A DNA stretch of 64,000 nucleotides from Platanthera guangdongensis. Its lineage: Eukaryota; Streptophyta; Magnoliopsida; Asparagales; Orchidaceae. This document shows, in pieces, positions 23,267 to 33,608 of the stretch (position 1 is its first letter; each line of letters begins with the position of its first letter). The position numbers and the translations under genes are program-made. Where the stretch lies: positions 94,644,094-94,708,093 of the forward strand of contig CM077166.1 of NCBI GenBank assembly GCA_039583875.1, read 5' to 3'. The notes under the pieces were generated by a model, which made no database searches, was not told the DNA's origin, and saw nothing but the letters and a program-made list of their open reading frames with translations.

Positions 23267-23268
23267 AG

Positions 23269-25431
23269 ATGCAGCTTACCTCGTCCCCTCTGCTTCAGAG
23301 CCCCAGGCCAGGGGAGATCCTTTTCTTGTATCTAGGAGTTGGCCCTGAGGCCGTCAGCTCCGTTCTCCTTCGGGAAGAAGGCAGAAAACAGTTTCCAATC
23401 TATTATGTCAGCCATATTTTGAAGAGCGCTGAGACGCGGTATCCGATCTTAGAGAAGTTAGCCTTGGCACTGGTCATGTCAGCTCGTAGGCTCCGTCCAT
23501 ACTTCCAAGCACATTCAATCCAAGTCATCACCGATCAACCTTTGAAGGGTGTGTTGGAGAAGCCCGAGCATTCCGGCAGACTAGCCAAGTGGGCAATAGA
23601 GCTAAGTGAATTTGAAATTTCTTATGTGCCCAAGACAGCCATCAAGGCTCAAGTCCTAGCAGATTTTCTGATTGACATGCCAGAATCCAGTTCTGACCAG
23701 GCAGAAAGGTCACCTTTGGCTTGGACCATCTATGTTGATGGTGCCTCAGGCAGAAGTTCTTCCGGAGCAGGAGTGGTTCTCATCAATCCAAATGGAATCA
23801 AGCTGGAGCAGGCCATCAAGTTCTACTTTCCAGTAACCAACAACCAGGCTGAATATGAATCACTGCTAGCAGGCTTGAGGCTCGCAAGGGAATTAGGAAT
23901 CGATCATGCTCATATCAGAACTGATTCTCTTGTAATGGCGTCGCAAGTCCTTGGTAACTTCGAAGCAAGGGAACCAGTCTTGAAAAAGTATTTGGCTCTT
24001 GTGAAGATAGAAATCGGCAGGTTTAAAAGCTTCACTATCGAACATATTCCGAGAACAGAGAATGAGGAGGCCGATTTTCTCTCTAAGCATGGGATACCAT
24101 CAGGAGGCACAACTTCCGAACTCTTCCGTCCGGCAGTAGAGGAAGGAGATTTAATGCAAGTTGACCAGCGAGCCTCTTGGATGGACCCATTTATCCTTTA
24201 CCTATCAACAGGAAATTACCATCGTACAGTCAAGGACAAGAGAAATTTCAGAATAAAAGCAGCTCACTACTTCCTAGTGGCGGGAGTCCTTTACAGAAAG
24301 ACTTTCCTCTCAACAATGGCCCGATGTGTTTCAGAGGAAGAAGCTCTTACCGTTCTGCAAGAGGTTCATTCAGGAGAGTGTGGAAGCCATTCTGGAGCAA
24401 GAACTCTTGAAAGGCGAGTCCTGCGGCAAGGGTATTTCTGGCCCACGATGAAGAAAGACTCAGAGATCTGTGTCAGAAGGTGTGTCCAGTGCCAGAAGTT
24501 TGCTCCACTTCAGCACCAAGCAGCTCAGTCCCTCAGGTCGATTGCAACTCCTTGGCCCTTTGCGGTTTGGGGGATGGATCTCATTGGTCCTTTTCCCTTG
24601 GCAAGCGGACAACGGCGTTTCATCATTGTAATGATCGACTATTTCAGCAAGTGGATCGAAGCCAAGGCACTGGCTAAGACAACTACTCAAATCGTCAGGA
24701 ACTTCATTTGGGGAGAAATTGTCTGCAGGCACGGGATACCAATGGCAATAATCACTGACAATGGGCCACAGTTCAATAACTCAGAGATGATAGATTTTTG
24801 CAGGCAGATCGGAACAGAGCTGCGTTTTGCATCAGTTCATCATCCCAGAAGCAATGGCCAGGTAGAAGCAGCCAACAAGCAGATCATCAATCTGCTCAAA
24901 AAGAAAGTACAGAATCTCAAAGGCAGTTGGGCTGATCAGCTTCAGTCAGTCCTCTGGTCCCTTAGAACAACGCCTTCATCTGCTACTGGGGAGACCCCAT
25001 TCAAACTCTCTCATGGCTCAGAAGCACTCATCCCGGTTGAGTTTGAAGTCCCGTCACCCAGAGTGCTGCTTGCAAGAGAAGGTATTGATGACTGGGTGGA
25101 GCTGAATCATGAGGAGATGAGGTTCAGCCTGGAACACATCGGGGAGGTCAGAGATCAAGCAGCTATCAGGCAGGAGGAAGTCAAAAGGAGGATGGCCCGT
25201 CACTTCGATCAAAATATAAGGGTCAAACACTTTCAAGTGGGAGATCTAGTTCTGAAGAAGGTTGATGCTGCTGCAAGGGCTAGTTCAGTTGGAAAGCTCA
25301 ACCCAAATTGGGCCGGCCCTTTTGTCGTCAAGGAAGCATTAAAAAGCGGCGCTTACCGCTTACAAACTTACGAAGGAGAGGATATACCGCACACGTGGAG
25401 TGGGGATGATCTCAAGCGGTTCTATTCTTAA
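23269..25431 (+). CDS. pol: RNase H, second RNase H and integrase of element T
   Basis: 720 codons, uninterrupted. First come remnants of the ordinary Ty3 RNase H (FPIYYVSHILKSAETRYP, VITDQPLKG). A second, plant Tat-type RNase H follows at residues ~150-280: YVDGASGRSSSGAGVVL, NNQAEYESLLAGLRLA, RTDSLVM and ENEEADFLSK carry the D-E-D-D set. Integrase has the zinc-binding HSGECGSHSGARTL...CVQC and the catalytic triad in WGMDLIGPFP, ITDNGPQFNN and SNGQVEAANKQI. The C-terminus ends with a basic VGDLVLKKV region and the stop TAA at 25429. The start shown is only the first in-frame ATG; the real frame runs on from upstream. Confidence 0.93.
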   Translation: MQLTSSPLLQSPRPGEILFLYLGVGPEAVSSVLLREEGRKQFPIYYVSHILKSAETRYPILEKLALALVMSARRLRPYFQAHSIQVITDQPLKGVLEKPEHSGRLAKWAIELSEFEISYVPKTAIKAQVLADFLIDMPESSSDQAERSPLAWTIYVDGASGRSSSGAGVVLINPNGIKLEQAIKFYFPVTNNQAEYESLLAGLRLARELGIDHAHIRTDSLVMASQVLGNFEAREPVLKKYLALVKIEIGRFKSFTIEHIPRTENEEADFLSKHGIPSGGTTSELFRPAVEEGDLMQVDQRASWMDPFILYLSTGNYHRTVKDKRNFRIKAAHYFLVAGVLYRKTFLSTMARCVSEEEALTVLQEVHSGECGSHSGARTLERRVLRQGYFWPTMKKDSEICVRRCVQCQKFAPLQHQAAQSLRSIATPWPFAVWGMDLIGPFPLASGQRRFIIVMIDYFSKWIEAKALAKTTTQIVRNFIWGEIVCRHGIPMAIITDNGPQFNNSEMIDFCRQIGTELRFASVHHPRSNGQVEAANKQIINLLKKKVQNLKGSWADQLQSVLWSLRTTPSSATGETPFKLSHGSEALIPVEFEVPSPRVLLAREGIDDWVELNHEEMRFSLEHIGEVRDQAAIRQEEVKRRMARHFDQNIRVKHFQVGDLVLKKVDAAARASSVGKLNPNWAGPFVVKEALKSGAYRLQTYEGEDIPHTWSGDDLKRFYS

Positions 25432-25896
25432 ACCCCCTTTCTATTTTGTGTATCCTCTTCAAGAATTATTATGAGTAGAAACTGCTTGCTAACACTTCTT
25501 CGAGTGTTTTTGTTGTAATCATAACAGATAAAATACTAAGAGAGTTTTCGAAAACGGTTTGACACCCGAACTCTCTTTTTTCTCTCATGTTCCCTTTAAT
25601 CACAGAATCCATACTGACATGTTTCCTAGTGTTTTCTCTCTCCCAAACACCTATGACGGTTCCCTGATACCAGGAGACATCGCCGAGTTCAGCTAGACCT
25701 CCCCTAGAGCCGTTGTCATTAGCGTAACACCACGAAGACCACGTGTTGCGAGGAGATTTCGCACCGTGCAGTGGGAGCTTGCAGGCTCTAGCGCGGTTGG
25801 ATTCTGGACTTCGGATCCCGGCAGGTACCTGACCCCACCTTTGCATTTTGGAGGGCAAGGTGGGTGTAAAGCTCTACCATGCCGCCTTAAGGATAT

Positions 25897-26550
25897 GGTT
25901 ACAACTTCGATGATCACATGAGGAAAGTATGCCGTTCCGGCTCACCTGCCCACCTGATCATCATAGCTTGTAACCCTCGAACACTCCGTGGTACCCTCAA
26001 GCAGTGCCTGCAGGAGACCCACAGCTTAGGCTGTACTCCAGGCAAGAGGGCAGGGAACCGTTCCGCCAATTGAGGGTCTTGCTTTTTGCAGGGAAGTTTG
26101 TGCGGACTGTTTTTCTCTGTCCGCGCAGTCCGCCTCTTTGGGTTGACCTTATAACTTGTAGCCCGGTGAGGAAAGTATGCCGCGCAGGCTCACCTGCCCA
26201 CCTGGTCGCAAGTTATGGGGTCATTTCTGTATGTTTGCGGACTGGTTTTCTTTGTCCGCTCAGGCCGCCTTTTTGGGTTGATCTTATAGCTTGTAACCCG
26301 GTGAGGAAAGTATGCCGCTAAGGCTCACCTGCCCACCTGGTCACAAGCTATGGGTCATTTCTATCTTTGGCGGACTGGATTCATTGTTCAAAGGGTTTGG
26401 TGGTTTCCTTGGGATTGCAAGCTGGTTATCTTTGGCGGACTGATTTTTTCTATCCGGTCAGTCCGCCGACTTGGGTTGATCTTATAGCTTGTAGCCCGGT
26501 GAGGAAAGTATGCCGCTCAGGCTCACCTGCCCACCTGGTCACAAGCTATA
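25897..26550 (+). repeat. Four related hairpins in the 3' untranslated region of element T
   Basis: Four copies of a unit with GAGGAAAGTATGCCG and GGCTCACCTGCCCACCTG in its arms start near 25920, 26168, 26303 and 26501. Outer stems: 25909-25916/25955-25962 (GATGATCA with TGATCATC, inside GGTTACAA/TTGTAACC), 26151-26158/26209-26216 (ATAACTTG with CAAGTTAT), 26286-26294/26343-26351 (ATAGCTTGT with ACAAGCTAT), 26483-26492/26541-26550 (TATAGCTTGT with ACAAGCTATA). An inner GGTGAG/CTCACC stem is present in the last three. Spacers hold GC-rich GTCCGC motifs. Confidence 0.75.
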
Positions 26551-27200
26551 GGTCATTTCTATTATGAGCGGATTGGTTTTCTGTATCCGCTCAGTCCGCA
26601 GGGTACATATTCAAGTTTATTTTCCTGTTATAAGCAGATTGGTCTCTTATATCCGCTCAGTTCGCAGAATGATTTTCATGTTATAAGTTTTGATCACTTC
26701 TATTGTGAGCGGATTGGTTTTCTGTATCCGCTCAGTCCGTAGAATGATTTGCATTATTTGATAAGTTCATCAATGAGCTTTTATATTGTGCGATCTGGCT
26801 TGCGGACTGCAACCCTAAATTTGATTTATGTTGGGCATCAGCTGGTGTTCTCTAAGGCGGATACTGAATAAGTTGATACCTAATTCTTTAATCAACAAAG
26901 TTTACTAATGGTATAGCGTGCGGACGGAAAGTGAGACTCAGCGGAGTCCGCCCGACAGTTCCAAAATAGAATTATAATTCTCTAATCAACAAAGGCCTGA
27001 GCTTATCTGTGTTGTGCGGACTGCTAAATATCGGTGCGGTGAGCGTGGAGAAAAAGCATTGCAGAAAGCACACATGACAAAAAATATCCTTTCTATTTCT
27101 TCAAAATTTTTACATCATTCAAAATGTTCGGCGGACTGCAATTTTGCGTCCGCCACTTTTTACAAGTAAAATTGCAAAATGTATACATATGCATTGATCA
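26551..27200. other. Spacer between hairpins and antisense genes of element T
   Basis: No coding frame. At 26565-26760 the phrase GCGGATTGGTTTTCTGTATCCGCTCAGTCCG recurs about three times with changes (shortened here as GCGGATTGG...ATCCGCTCAG), each again able to pair GCGGAT with ATCCGC. The rest is AT-rich and probably holds the 3' ends of the convergent sense and antisense transcripts. Confidence 0.5.
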
Positions 27201-29026
27201 TCAGTCAGTCCGCTGTCTCTTCTCAGCAGGTGCAGGGCTGTCACCAATGATATCGACATCTGGAGAGTAGGCCCCCGAGCTGCTCCCGCTGCTACCTGAC
27301 CCTGAACTAGTGGCGGACCCGCTATGCGAGCTGCCAGTAGTAGAGGAAGAAGCAGAAGAGCCGGACTCGGCGGACAGACCCTCTCCTCGCCGGCTTGATT
27401 CAGCATTGTCCGCGGGGACTTGCTCTTTGCCTTGAGAGCCTCCGTCGTCGTCGTCTTCTTCATCATCATCATTTTCCTCGATAACCTCTTTCCCTTTTTT
27501 AGATTTTTCCATCGCTGCGATCTGAGGAGCCAGCTCCGGAAAGATGGAGACAAAGGGGACGCTGTCCACTCCCTCTTTCATGAGGCCGTCGCGGGCAAGC
27601 CGCTCAACGGCAATCTCAACTGTCTCCATTACAAAGGGGAGCGTGGCGGCCTGGTACTTAGTGTTCCCCAAGTCATAGGCGACCTGCAAGAGCAAGATTG
27701 CGAATATCAGACAGATCGCAGCGGACAGCCAAACTAGATCGCGGCAAATTCAACTTACCGCCAGCTCCTCTCTTTGCCGAGCATTTCTTTCTCCTATCCG
27801 CGCGTTCCTTTCCTTTAATACTTTGATATCCTTCCGAAGTTGCTCATTTTCCCTTACTAGGTCTCTGGCCAGAGTGGCAACAAAATGGTTTGTCACCGCA
27901 CTGTTCGCAGAGGCCTGAGAGGCCAGCAGAGGGAGGTCGGCGGCGGGTACCTTCTTCAGATCGCTCAAGTTGCGCTTCCCATAGAGAGTGGAAAGCGCAA
28001 CATGGGCATGTCGCGTTATCCGCGGACTTCTCCATGAGGGGAGCGCAGTGGATAAGCGGACGTGCTTATCCTTGCTATGCCAATGGACCATAGGGTTTCC
28101 CCTAAGGTCCCTTTGGCTGGTACCGAAGCCGGCCATGGAGAAGCTGTCGGAGGAGGAGTAGTCCGCTGCGGGATCCCCTTCCTCCTTCCTCTTCTTTGCA
28201 ACCGCTTCTTTTTTCTCCTTTTGAGTAGGAACAAAGCCGCTCGGCGTCTGCGGCAGGTTGGCGGGCACCGCCAAGGTCGCTGCAAGAAGAGAACCAGTTA
28301 AAAGGCGTGGTCGCGGCGGATACAAAAGTTGAGTCCGCAGAGCTACTTACTGTCCTCAGGCACGACGTCCGCTAGGCCCGCTAGCAGCGGGAGGTAGTGC
28401 TCGACATCAAGCCTGGCATTGGCCAGGAACTCCACAATCGCGGATTCCAAGTCGTCCAGCTGCACAGTCTTGAAAGCGGAGTCCGCGCGCGCCTGCGGAT
28501 AGGTGTGCGCGAACCCGAGGTCGCCTTCAAAGATCAAGAACCTTGAGGTCCAGTTGTGGATCTTGTTTGGAAGACCCGCAACTTTCATCCCCCTGCAGTA
28601 GAAATAGATCACACCCTTATAGGGGCGACCTCCGGAGGCAGTAATGGAGCGGACGGAAAATATTTTCCGGAAGATGTTCATTGAAAAGGCGATCCTTTCA
28701 GATCGCAAGTAGGAGAGGTAGCTGCAGATCGCAGCAAGTGTGTTCGGCGCGAGCTGGCCGGGCACCATCCCATAATGCTCGAAAATCGCGGCAAGTTCCC
28801 ATAGGAGTGGGAACTTAAATCCGCTATCAAAATGATCAATAGGAATGGCGATCTGGGTCGCCGTCGAGAAGTTCAGTCTTTCTTGGTGTGCGGGTAGGCG
28901 GACAAGAATATTGGAGTCCGCCATTCTCTTTTCAACAAAGGCCGCCAGATCAGCCTCTGTCAAAGTGCATTTTTTGTGGTCCGCGGAGTGGAAGGCGACT
29001 GCAGCATCAGCGCGAGCGGACACCAT
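27201..29026 (-). CDS. aORF-B: antisense three-exon gene, gypsy-type transposon protein family
   Basis: Exons 29026-28351, 28279-27759 and 27683-27201 (minus strand) join into 560 codons with the stop, all in frame. Introns of 71 and 75 bp start GTAAGT and end TTGCAG. Residues ~50-130 (KFPLLWELAAIFEHYGM...PNTLAAICSYLSYL) resemble the domain called putative gypsy type transposon in plants. Exon 2 encodes a basic region, a conserved LPSWRSPRITRHAHVALS block and a coiled coil (ENEQLRKDIKVLKERNARIG). Exon 3 ends with an acidic run and a long serine-glycine tail ending EKRQRTD. A TATA box lies 61 bases before the ATG. Function unknown; antisense additional frames are known in Tat elements. Confidence 0.85.
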
Positions 29027-29086
29027 GTTGCAGGCCGCAGGGTTTCGTCTACTTCAGCAGTTTCCTGCATAGAGGACAGAAGGCAG

Positions 29087-29094
29087 TATTTATA
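29087..29094 (-). promoter_or_regulatory. TATA box of aORF-B in element T
   Basis: Minus strand ATCTATAAATACTG, TATAAATA 61 bases upstream of the ATG at 29026. The same motif and near-identical spacing occur in element F (1880-1887). Confidence 0.75.
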
Positions 29095-29485
29095 GATGAA
29101 ATGTCTGACAGCTTTTTGGCCAGTCCGCGCAGGTCGCATATTCAATCCGCACAATCCGCAAAAAATTAAAGCAGCCAAACAAATAACGCGGACAGAAAAG
29201 ACAAGCTACTTTTCCAAAAAGATTCAAGGCCAAGTTATAGCCGTCGCAGTTCCCTATCCGCTCAGATCGCGAATATTCCCACCTGCAGGTTAGCAAGAAG
29301 CGGACACAGCGCTAGTCCGCACAGTCCGCAACAGATCATGCCAAAGATAAAGCTACATAAGAATAGCGGACATATAATCTGGATCCGCACAGATCAAATA
29401 AAGTTCAATCACACATCACAGCATTGTTTGGAGCAATCATACAAACAATATACATTTAATCAGAAAAGTTCAAGGAATTGCGGAC

Positions 29486-31460
29486 TCAGCGGTCCCTGTT
29501 ATCAGTCCGCGCCGGCTTTTCTGCTCTGTCCCTACATAGATGAGCCGCCTGATCACTTATCTGAAGAATTTCACTGTATACCCGGCAGAGATGGTGATGG
29601 ATGACGTTTATAGTCCGGTGCATATGGGCGGCTTCCCGGTCAACTCGACTGAGAGGCACCACTGGCTCCGCTGCCGGCCTCGGCTCTTCATCCGCGGGCT
29701 GCTGGCCACCTGCCGGTGCCGCGATCTCAGGAGGAACGCGATCTGACGCCCGCGGCCTCTGCTCAGCGAACTCAGCAGTCCGCTTCTCCTTTCCTTCACG
29801 AGCCGACGCCAAGTGCTTGCCTCTGTAGTATCGGACATCATCCGCGAGCCTCTTCTTTTCCCTTTCAGACCTCTCCAGCGCCCGCGAGATGCTGGCGACC
29901 TGGTCTTTAAGGGCCTTCTCGCGTTCTGCGAACGCTTTCTCGCGCGCCGCGGACGCCCTCTCGCGCTCCGCTGCTTTCTCTAACTCTGCTTTAACACATT
30001 GCATCTCAACTTCAAATTTCTTCTCTAACTCTTTTATCATACTCAGGCTGGGTGGCTCATCCTCCGCGGACTCCACATGTGAGACCGCGTCGGCTCCAGT
30101 GTTGGGTGTGATCACGATCTCGCCACTCTCTATAGAGCCCGGCAGCGACTTTCTACCTGCAACAAATAAAGTCAAACTTCGCATTCAAAGGCAGTTCGCG
30201 GCGGACTCAAAGAAAGGATAAAAGATCACTTTTCGATATAGCGGCAGCGAGTTTCCGACTATCAAAGATGATTGGCCGCCTTGCCCGCTCTGGGTCGAAG
30301 GCGCTTAATCGCTTTTTCCATTCACGGTGAACCCTTGCTCTTCTCTCGGCAGCCGCACTTGTTGAGACCACGATATCGTCCGTCTTGGTGATAATTTTGA
30401 TCGGTCTTGACGTCCGCGGCGGCGACCTATAAAGCCACTTGCGCTGAAAGTATTTGGGCGCCGGCTGAAGTTTACCTGACCGCATCAGCTCCGCCGCAAT
30501 CCTCAGATCCTCAGCAGCTTTGTCCGCCGCGGCCTGCTTCGAGGCTGCCTCGACCACAGCAACATGAGCAACGATTTGCTTCTTTTGCTCCTCCATCTTC
30601 TCCTTCAGCCTCTCCCTCTCCTCTTCCTCCGCAGCGGACAAGGAAGGGAGTTCGTCACCCTTATCTCCAGCAGTCCCTGCCTCATTCTGCTGCACCATAA
30701 CCAGCAAGGAGTCCTGGATTAAGTCAAGTTGATCGACGTCTATAGAATCAAGTATCTCATCCGTGGAAAGACTGACCGTTGAGAGGGAATTCTCTCCCCG
30801 GATTTGGGCCTCCGGAGTAACCAGATCGCCGTCTGGAACTTCTTTGTCGCGCGGCCTGTGTTGTAAGTCCGCTTCCCCAGTCCGCTTGGAGATGTTCTTC
30901 TCCTTCATGGCGCGCAGCCTCCTCTCAACCCGCTCAGCGACGGTCTCTCCGTCTCTCTTCCTCTTCTTCCTCTTGGCGGTCTTCTCAGCAGCATCCGCGG
31001 CGGACCCCCCTAAATCAGGCTGGTCAGCGCGGACAGGTTCAGGATTCACAACAGACAATGCCTTTGAGGGCGCATTGTCCTCTACCTCAGTCCGCCGATC
31101 TTCTTCGTCCAAGTCAACGATTTGCACCGAGGCATTGGGGGAAGATATGTCAGTCTCCATGTGTTCGCCAGTAGTGTCCGCCGAGGTCGCAGTCTTCTGA
31201 GAAGGGGCGGAGTCCGACAAGGCTGCCATCTTCTCACTCCTCAATGGTTCGGCGTCGACTACGGCATCCTTGCGAGCAGAAACATCGGCGTGGCGGACTG
31301 CTTTCTCCGCAGGCTTCTCGCTCTGGGAGTTTTCTCCTGCGAGGCGGACAGGATCTTGTCTTGCCGGCCTCTTTGCAATTTTCTTGGTCTTCACTGGCGT
31401 TGACGGCTCCGAGTCGCCTTTGACAGTGAAGCTAGAGAGGAATGTACCAAGTCTTGCCAT
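29486..31460 (-). CDS. aORF-A: antisense two-exon gene for a charged coiled-coil protein
   Basis: Exons 31460-30230 and 30156-29486 (minus strand) join to 634 codons including the stop. The 73 bp intron has donor AAAA|GTGATC and acceptor TTGTTGCAG. The start MARLGTFLSSF is chosen because it is the first ATG after the TATA box and is conserved in element F. Residues ~1-150 are polar; near 190 is a basic cluster KRKKRKRD that could be a nuclear signal; ERERLKEKMEEQKKQ begins a coiled coil; WLYRSPPRTSRPIKIITKT is a conserved block; exon 2 is mostly a long heptad-rich coiled coil (ELEKKFEVEMQCVKAELEKA and following). No enzyme motif is seen; function unknown. Confidence 0.82.
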
Positions 31461-31544
31461 GCCGGACTGGAAAGTGGAGACCGCAAGTGGTGAGTATCGC
31501 CCCGTGTCGATCAAAATTCTCGGCAGATCCAGACCCTCCAGCGG

Positions 31545-31552
31545 TATTTATA
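31545..31552 (-). promoter_or_regulatory. TATA box of aORF-A in element T
   Basis: Minus strand AGCTATAAATACC, TATAAATA 85 bases before the ATG at 31460. It lies outside the LTR, so this promoter is internal to the element. The motif is conserved in element F (4375-4382). Confidence 0.75.
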
Positions 31553-31642
31553 GCTTTGGCGGCATTTTCGAGGTTTGCGGACTCGGCGGTTAAAGTAACA
31601 TTTTCGAAGTTTTTCTGGAAACTTAAAAATGTGCGGGGATTA

Positions 31643-32389
31643 TGTTAACCCCTCAGTCCGCAACATACTCCAAGTTCCCAAAAGACCCCATTCAGCAGGC
31701 GCGGACAGTATTTGGCCGTCCGCCCAGTCCGGCACTGTCGCCAGTCGCGCCAAGGGTGATACTCCAGCAGCGGACGCAAAGCCCAGTCCGCGCAGTCCGC
31801 CGGCGCGTTGGGCAAGTCTCCAGCGGCGGACGCAGTATCCCGTCCGCCCAGGCCGCCAGACTCCGGTGGCCGCGCCCAACAACAACAGTGGAAGCTCCAG
31901 TTCGCGAGCCCAGTCCGCCCCTTCTGTGCGGACTGGCGTGTTCTTTCTTTTTGCTTCCCGTCACCGCTGCCCGGTTCTCCTGTACCCCGGGCAGCCGGTT
32001 ATTTTAGCCCTGCCCGCTTGGGCAGGCCCCCTATCCTATAAATAGGGGGGAGGTGGTGCACTCAAGGCACGCTGACTCGGACCCAGGAGCCTACTTGTTA
32101 CAGGCTGCGGACTCGATTCTTGTGCCTTGCGGACTCCCCTTTGCTCTGCTTCCCTTAGTCCTTTCCTTTCACTTGTAACCCACTTCTTCTTCAATCAAGA
32201 GAAAGCCCGTCGCAAGAGAGGCATTCAGGCCGCGACGGGCGAAGTCTGTTGTTGCCGTGGTTCACGGCCCTGCTCTTCTCCCAGTCCTCATCCGCTTAGT
32301 AGATCGCTACTCGCAGTCTCTCTTTTTCCCCCGTGTTCGAACAGTTAGCTGGTTGTGCTCGACCTCCCTTGTGTTTTCGTGCATCAACA
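31643..32389 (+). repeat. 3' LTR of element T
   Basis: 747 bp, TGTTAACCCC to GCATCAACA, followed directly by the duplicated target GGATC. Preceded by AAATGTGCGGGGATTA, a short impure purine tract that would prime plus-strand synthesis. Confidence 0.97.
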
Positions 32390-32394
32390 GGATC

Positions 32395-32711
32395 CGAGAT
32401 ACGTAGGGCCGTTTATGATTGTTGAGCGGATTGGTGTATCAGCTTATAGGCTGGATTTGCCCGCAAATTTCCCTAGCGTGCATGACGTCTTTCACGTCAG
32501 TCAGCTGCGGAAATGTGTGCAGAGTGGCAGACAAGTTTTGGATTCTATGCCTCAGTTGGAGCCGGATCTTTCTTACGTGGAGGTGCCTGTACGCATTTTG
32601 GATTCTCAGGATCGTGTGTTGCGGAAGAAGACCATTCCAATGGTTAAAGTTTTATTGAGAAATCAGGACGTAGAAAGCGCGACTTGGGAATTGGAGTCGG
32701 CTATGAGGTAG
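32395..32711 (+). pseudogene. pol: Integrase C-terminus and chromodomain-like tail of element A
   Basis: Resumes A's pol directly after the GGATC duplication: YVGPFMIVERIGVSAYRL, then VHDVFHVSQLRKC, and a chromodomain-like ending with RKKTIPMVKVLLRN and ATWELESAM before the stop at 32709. Such tails target Tekay-type elements to heterochromatin. This part has no internal stop, unlike the rest of A's pol. It was separated from its upstream half by T. Confidence 0.9.
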
Positions 32712-32842
32712 GCTCACCCTCATCTTTTTCCTTGATTTGTGTCTGGTATGTTTTGCATTTTCTAATATAGCCCCTTCTTGGCTATTTCTTTCTCCTTCTT
32801 GATGGGAGTGTTGTGTGTAAAGTTTCAAGGCGAAACTTTGTT

Positions 32843-32856
32843 TTAGGGGGAGTGGC
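32843..32856 (+). other. Polypurine tract of element A
   Basis: TTAGGGGGAGTGGC lies immediately before the 3' LTR start TGTAACTCCC and would prime plus-strand synthesis. Confidence 0.8.
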
Positions 32857-33389
32857 TGTAACTCCCCTTGTTTTTCTGTGTTTTATTTGATCATTTTTTG
32901 GCGTTACGATGACGCGTTTCTGGCCTTTTGCCATTGTTACAGCGTGGTCTTAGCTCGTTAGGTTCCTTGAGTGGCCTATTTGTAGCCTGTTTGCAGGATT
33001 CCCCAGCTAGCCGGAGTCTGTTTTGGTGACTCGGCTGAGCCTCTTAGGGAATGCTTGTACTGTGTCTTGGGAGGTGTTAGCCCGAGTGTTTGATCATCGA
33101 ATGGTGTTTTCGACTTCACCGTTGTTTTCGTAGCTTGGGTGTTTAGCTACGGTGCGAGTTCTGTCGAAATCCGAGATCATTTATTTTCGCGTCATTTTGA
33201 CGTTTGCTTGTTAGCTAGTATCAGTAGTTTTTGTTGTGCATGGCCTTGAGTGGCCGAGCTTGGTAGGGCTGGTGCCCAGTTTTTAGGCTAAGTTTTTAGC
33301 TGTTTTCATGTCATGTATATATATATGTTTAGATAACTAGCTGATTGGTTGCTTGTGCTTATTATTTTATTAACTAGTGGGTTGTGTCT

Positions 33390-33585
33390 CTACCGGTGTG
33401 TCGACACCGGTGTGTCAACACCATTGTGTCGATTGGTGTCGAAACCGTTGTGTCGACACATTGTGTCGACACGACCGTGCTCTCTAGTGTCGACACATTG
33501 TGTCGACACCGCTGTGCCGTCTGGTGTCGACACATTATGTTAACACCGTTGTGCATCTAGTGTCGACAATGTTGTGTCGACCTTA
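33390..33585. repeat. TGTCGACA palindrome array in the 3' LTR of A
   Basis: About twelve copies or near copies of GTGTCGACAC within 195 bases. Each is self-complementary. The array sits just upstream of the TATA box at 33600. Confidence 0.8.
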
Positions 33586-33599
33586 GACTCGGGTGTTTC

Positions 33600-33608
33600 T
33601 ATATATAG
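33600..33608 (+). promoter_or_regulatory. Probable TATA box of element A's LTR
   Basis: TATATATAG followed after about 10 bases by a CT-rich stretch, the usual look of a plant core promoter. About 175 bases downstream is a good splice donor (TTCAAG|GTAAGT at 33780). This segment is missing from the 5' LTR. Confidence 0.6.

Larger units (their letters stand above)
19150..32389 (+). mobile_element. Element T: young, structurally complete Tat-like Ty3 retrotransposon with two antisense genes
   Basis: 13,240 bp with two 747 bp LTRs in which I found no difference by eye, and a perfect 5 bp duplication GGATC (19145-19149 and 32390-32394). Sense genes: gag-protease, reverse transcriptase, two RNase H domains, integrase. 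Antisense genes: aORF-B (27201-29026) and aORF-A (29486-31460). Two RNase H domains and additional antisense frames between pol and the 3' LTR are known marks of the plant Tat lineage. Both single-base frame breaks in pol contrast with the otherwise young look. It interrupts element A's pol. Confidence 0.95.
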
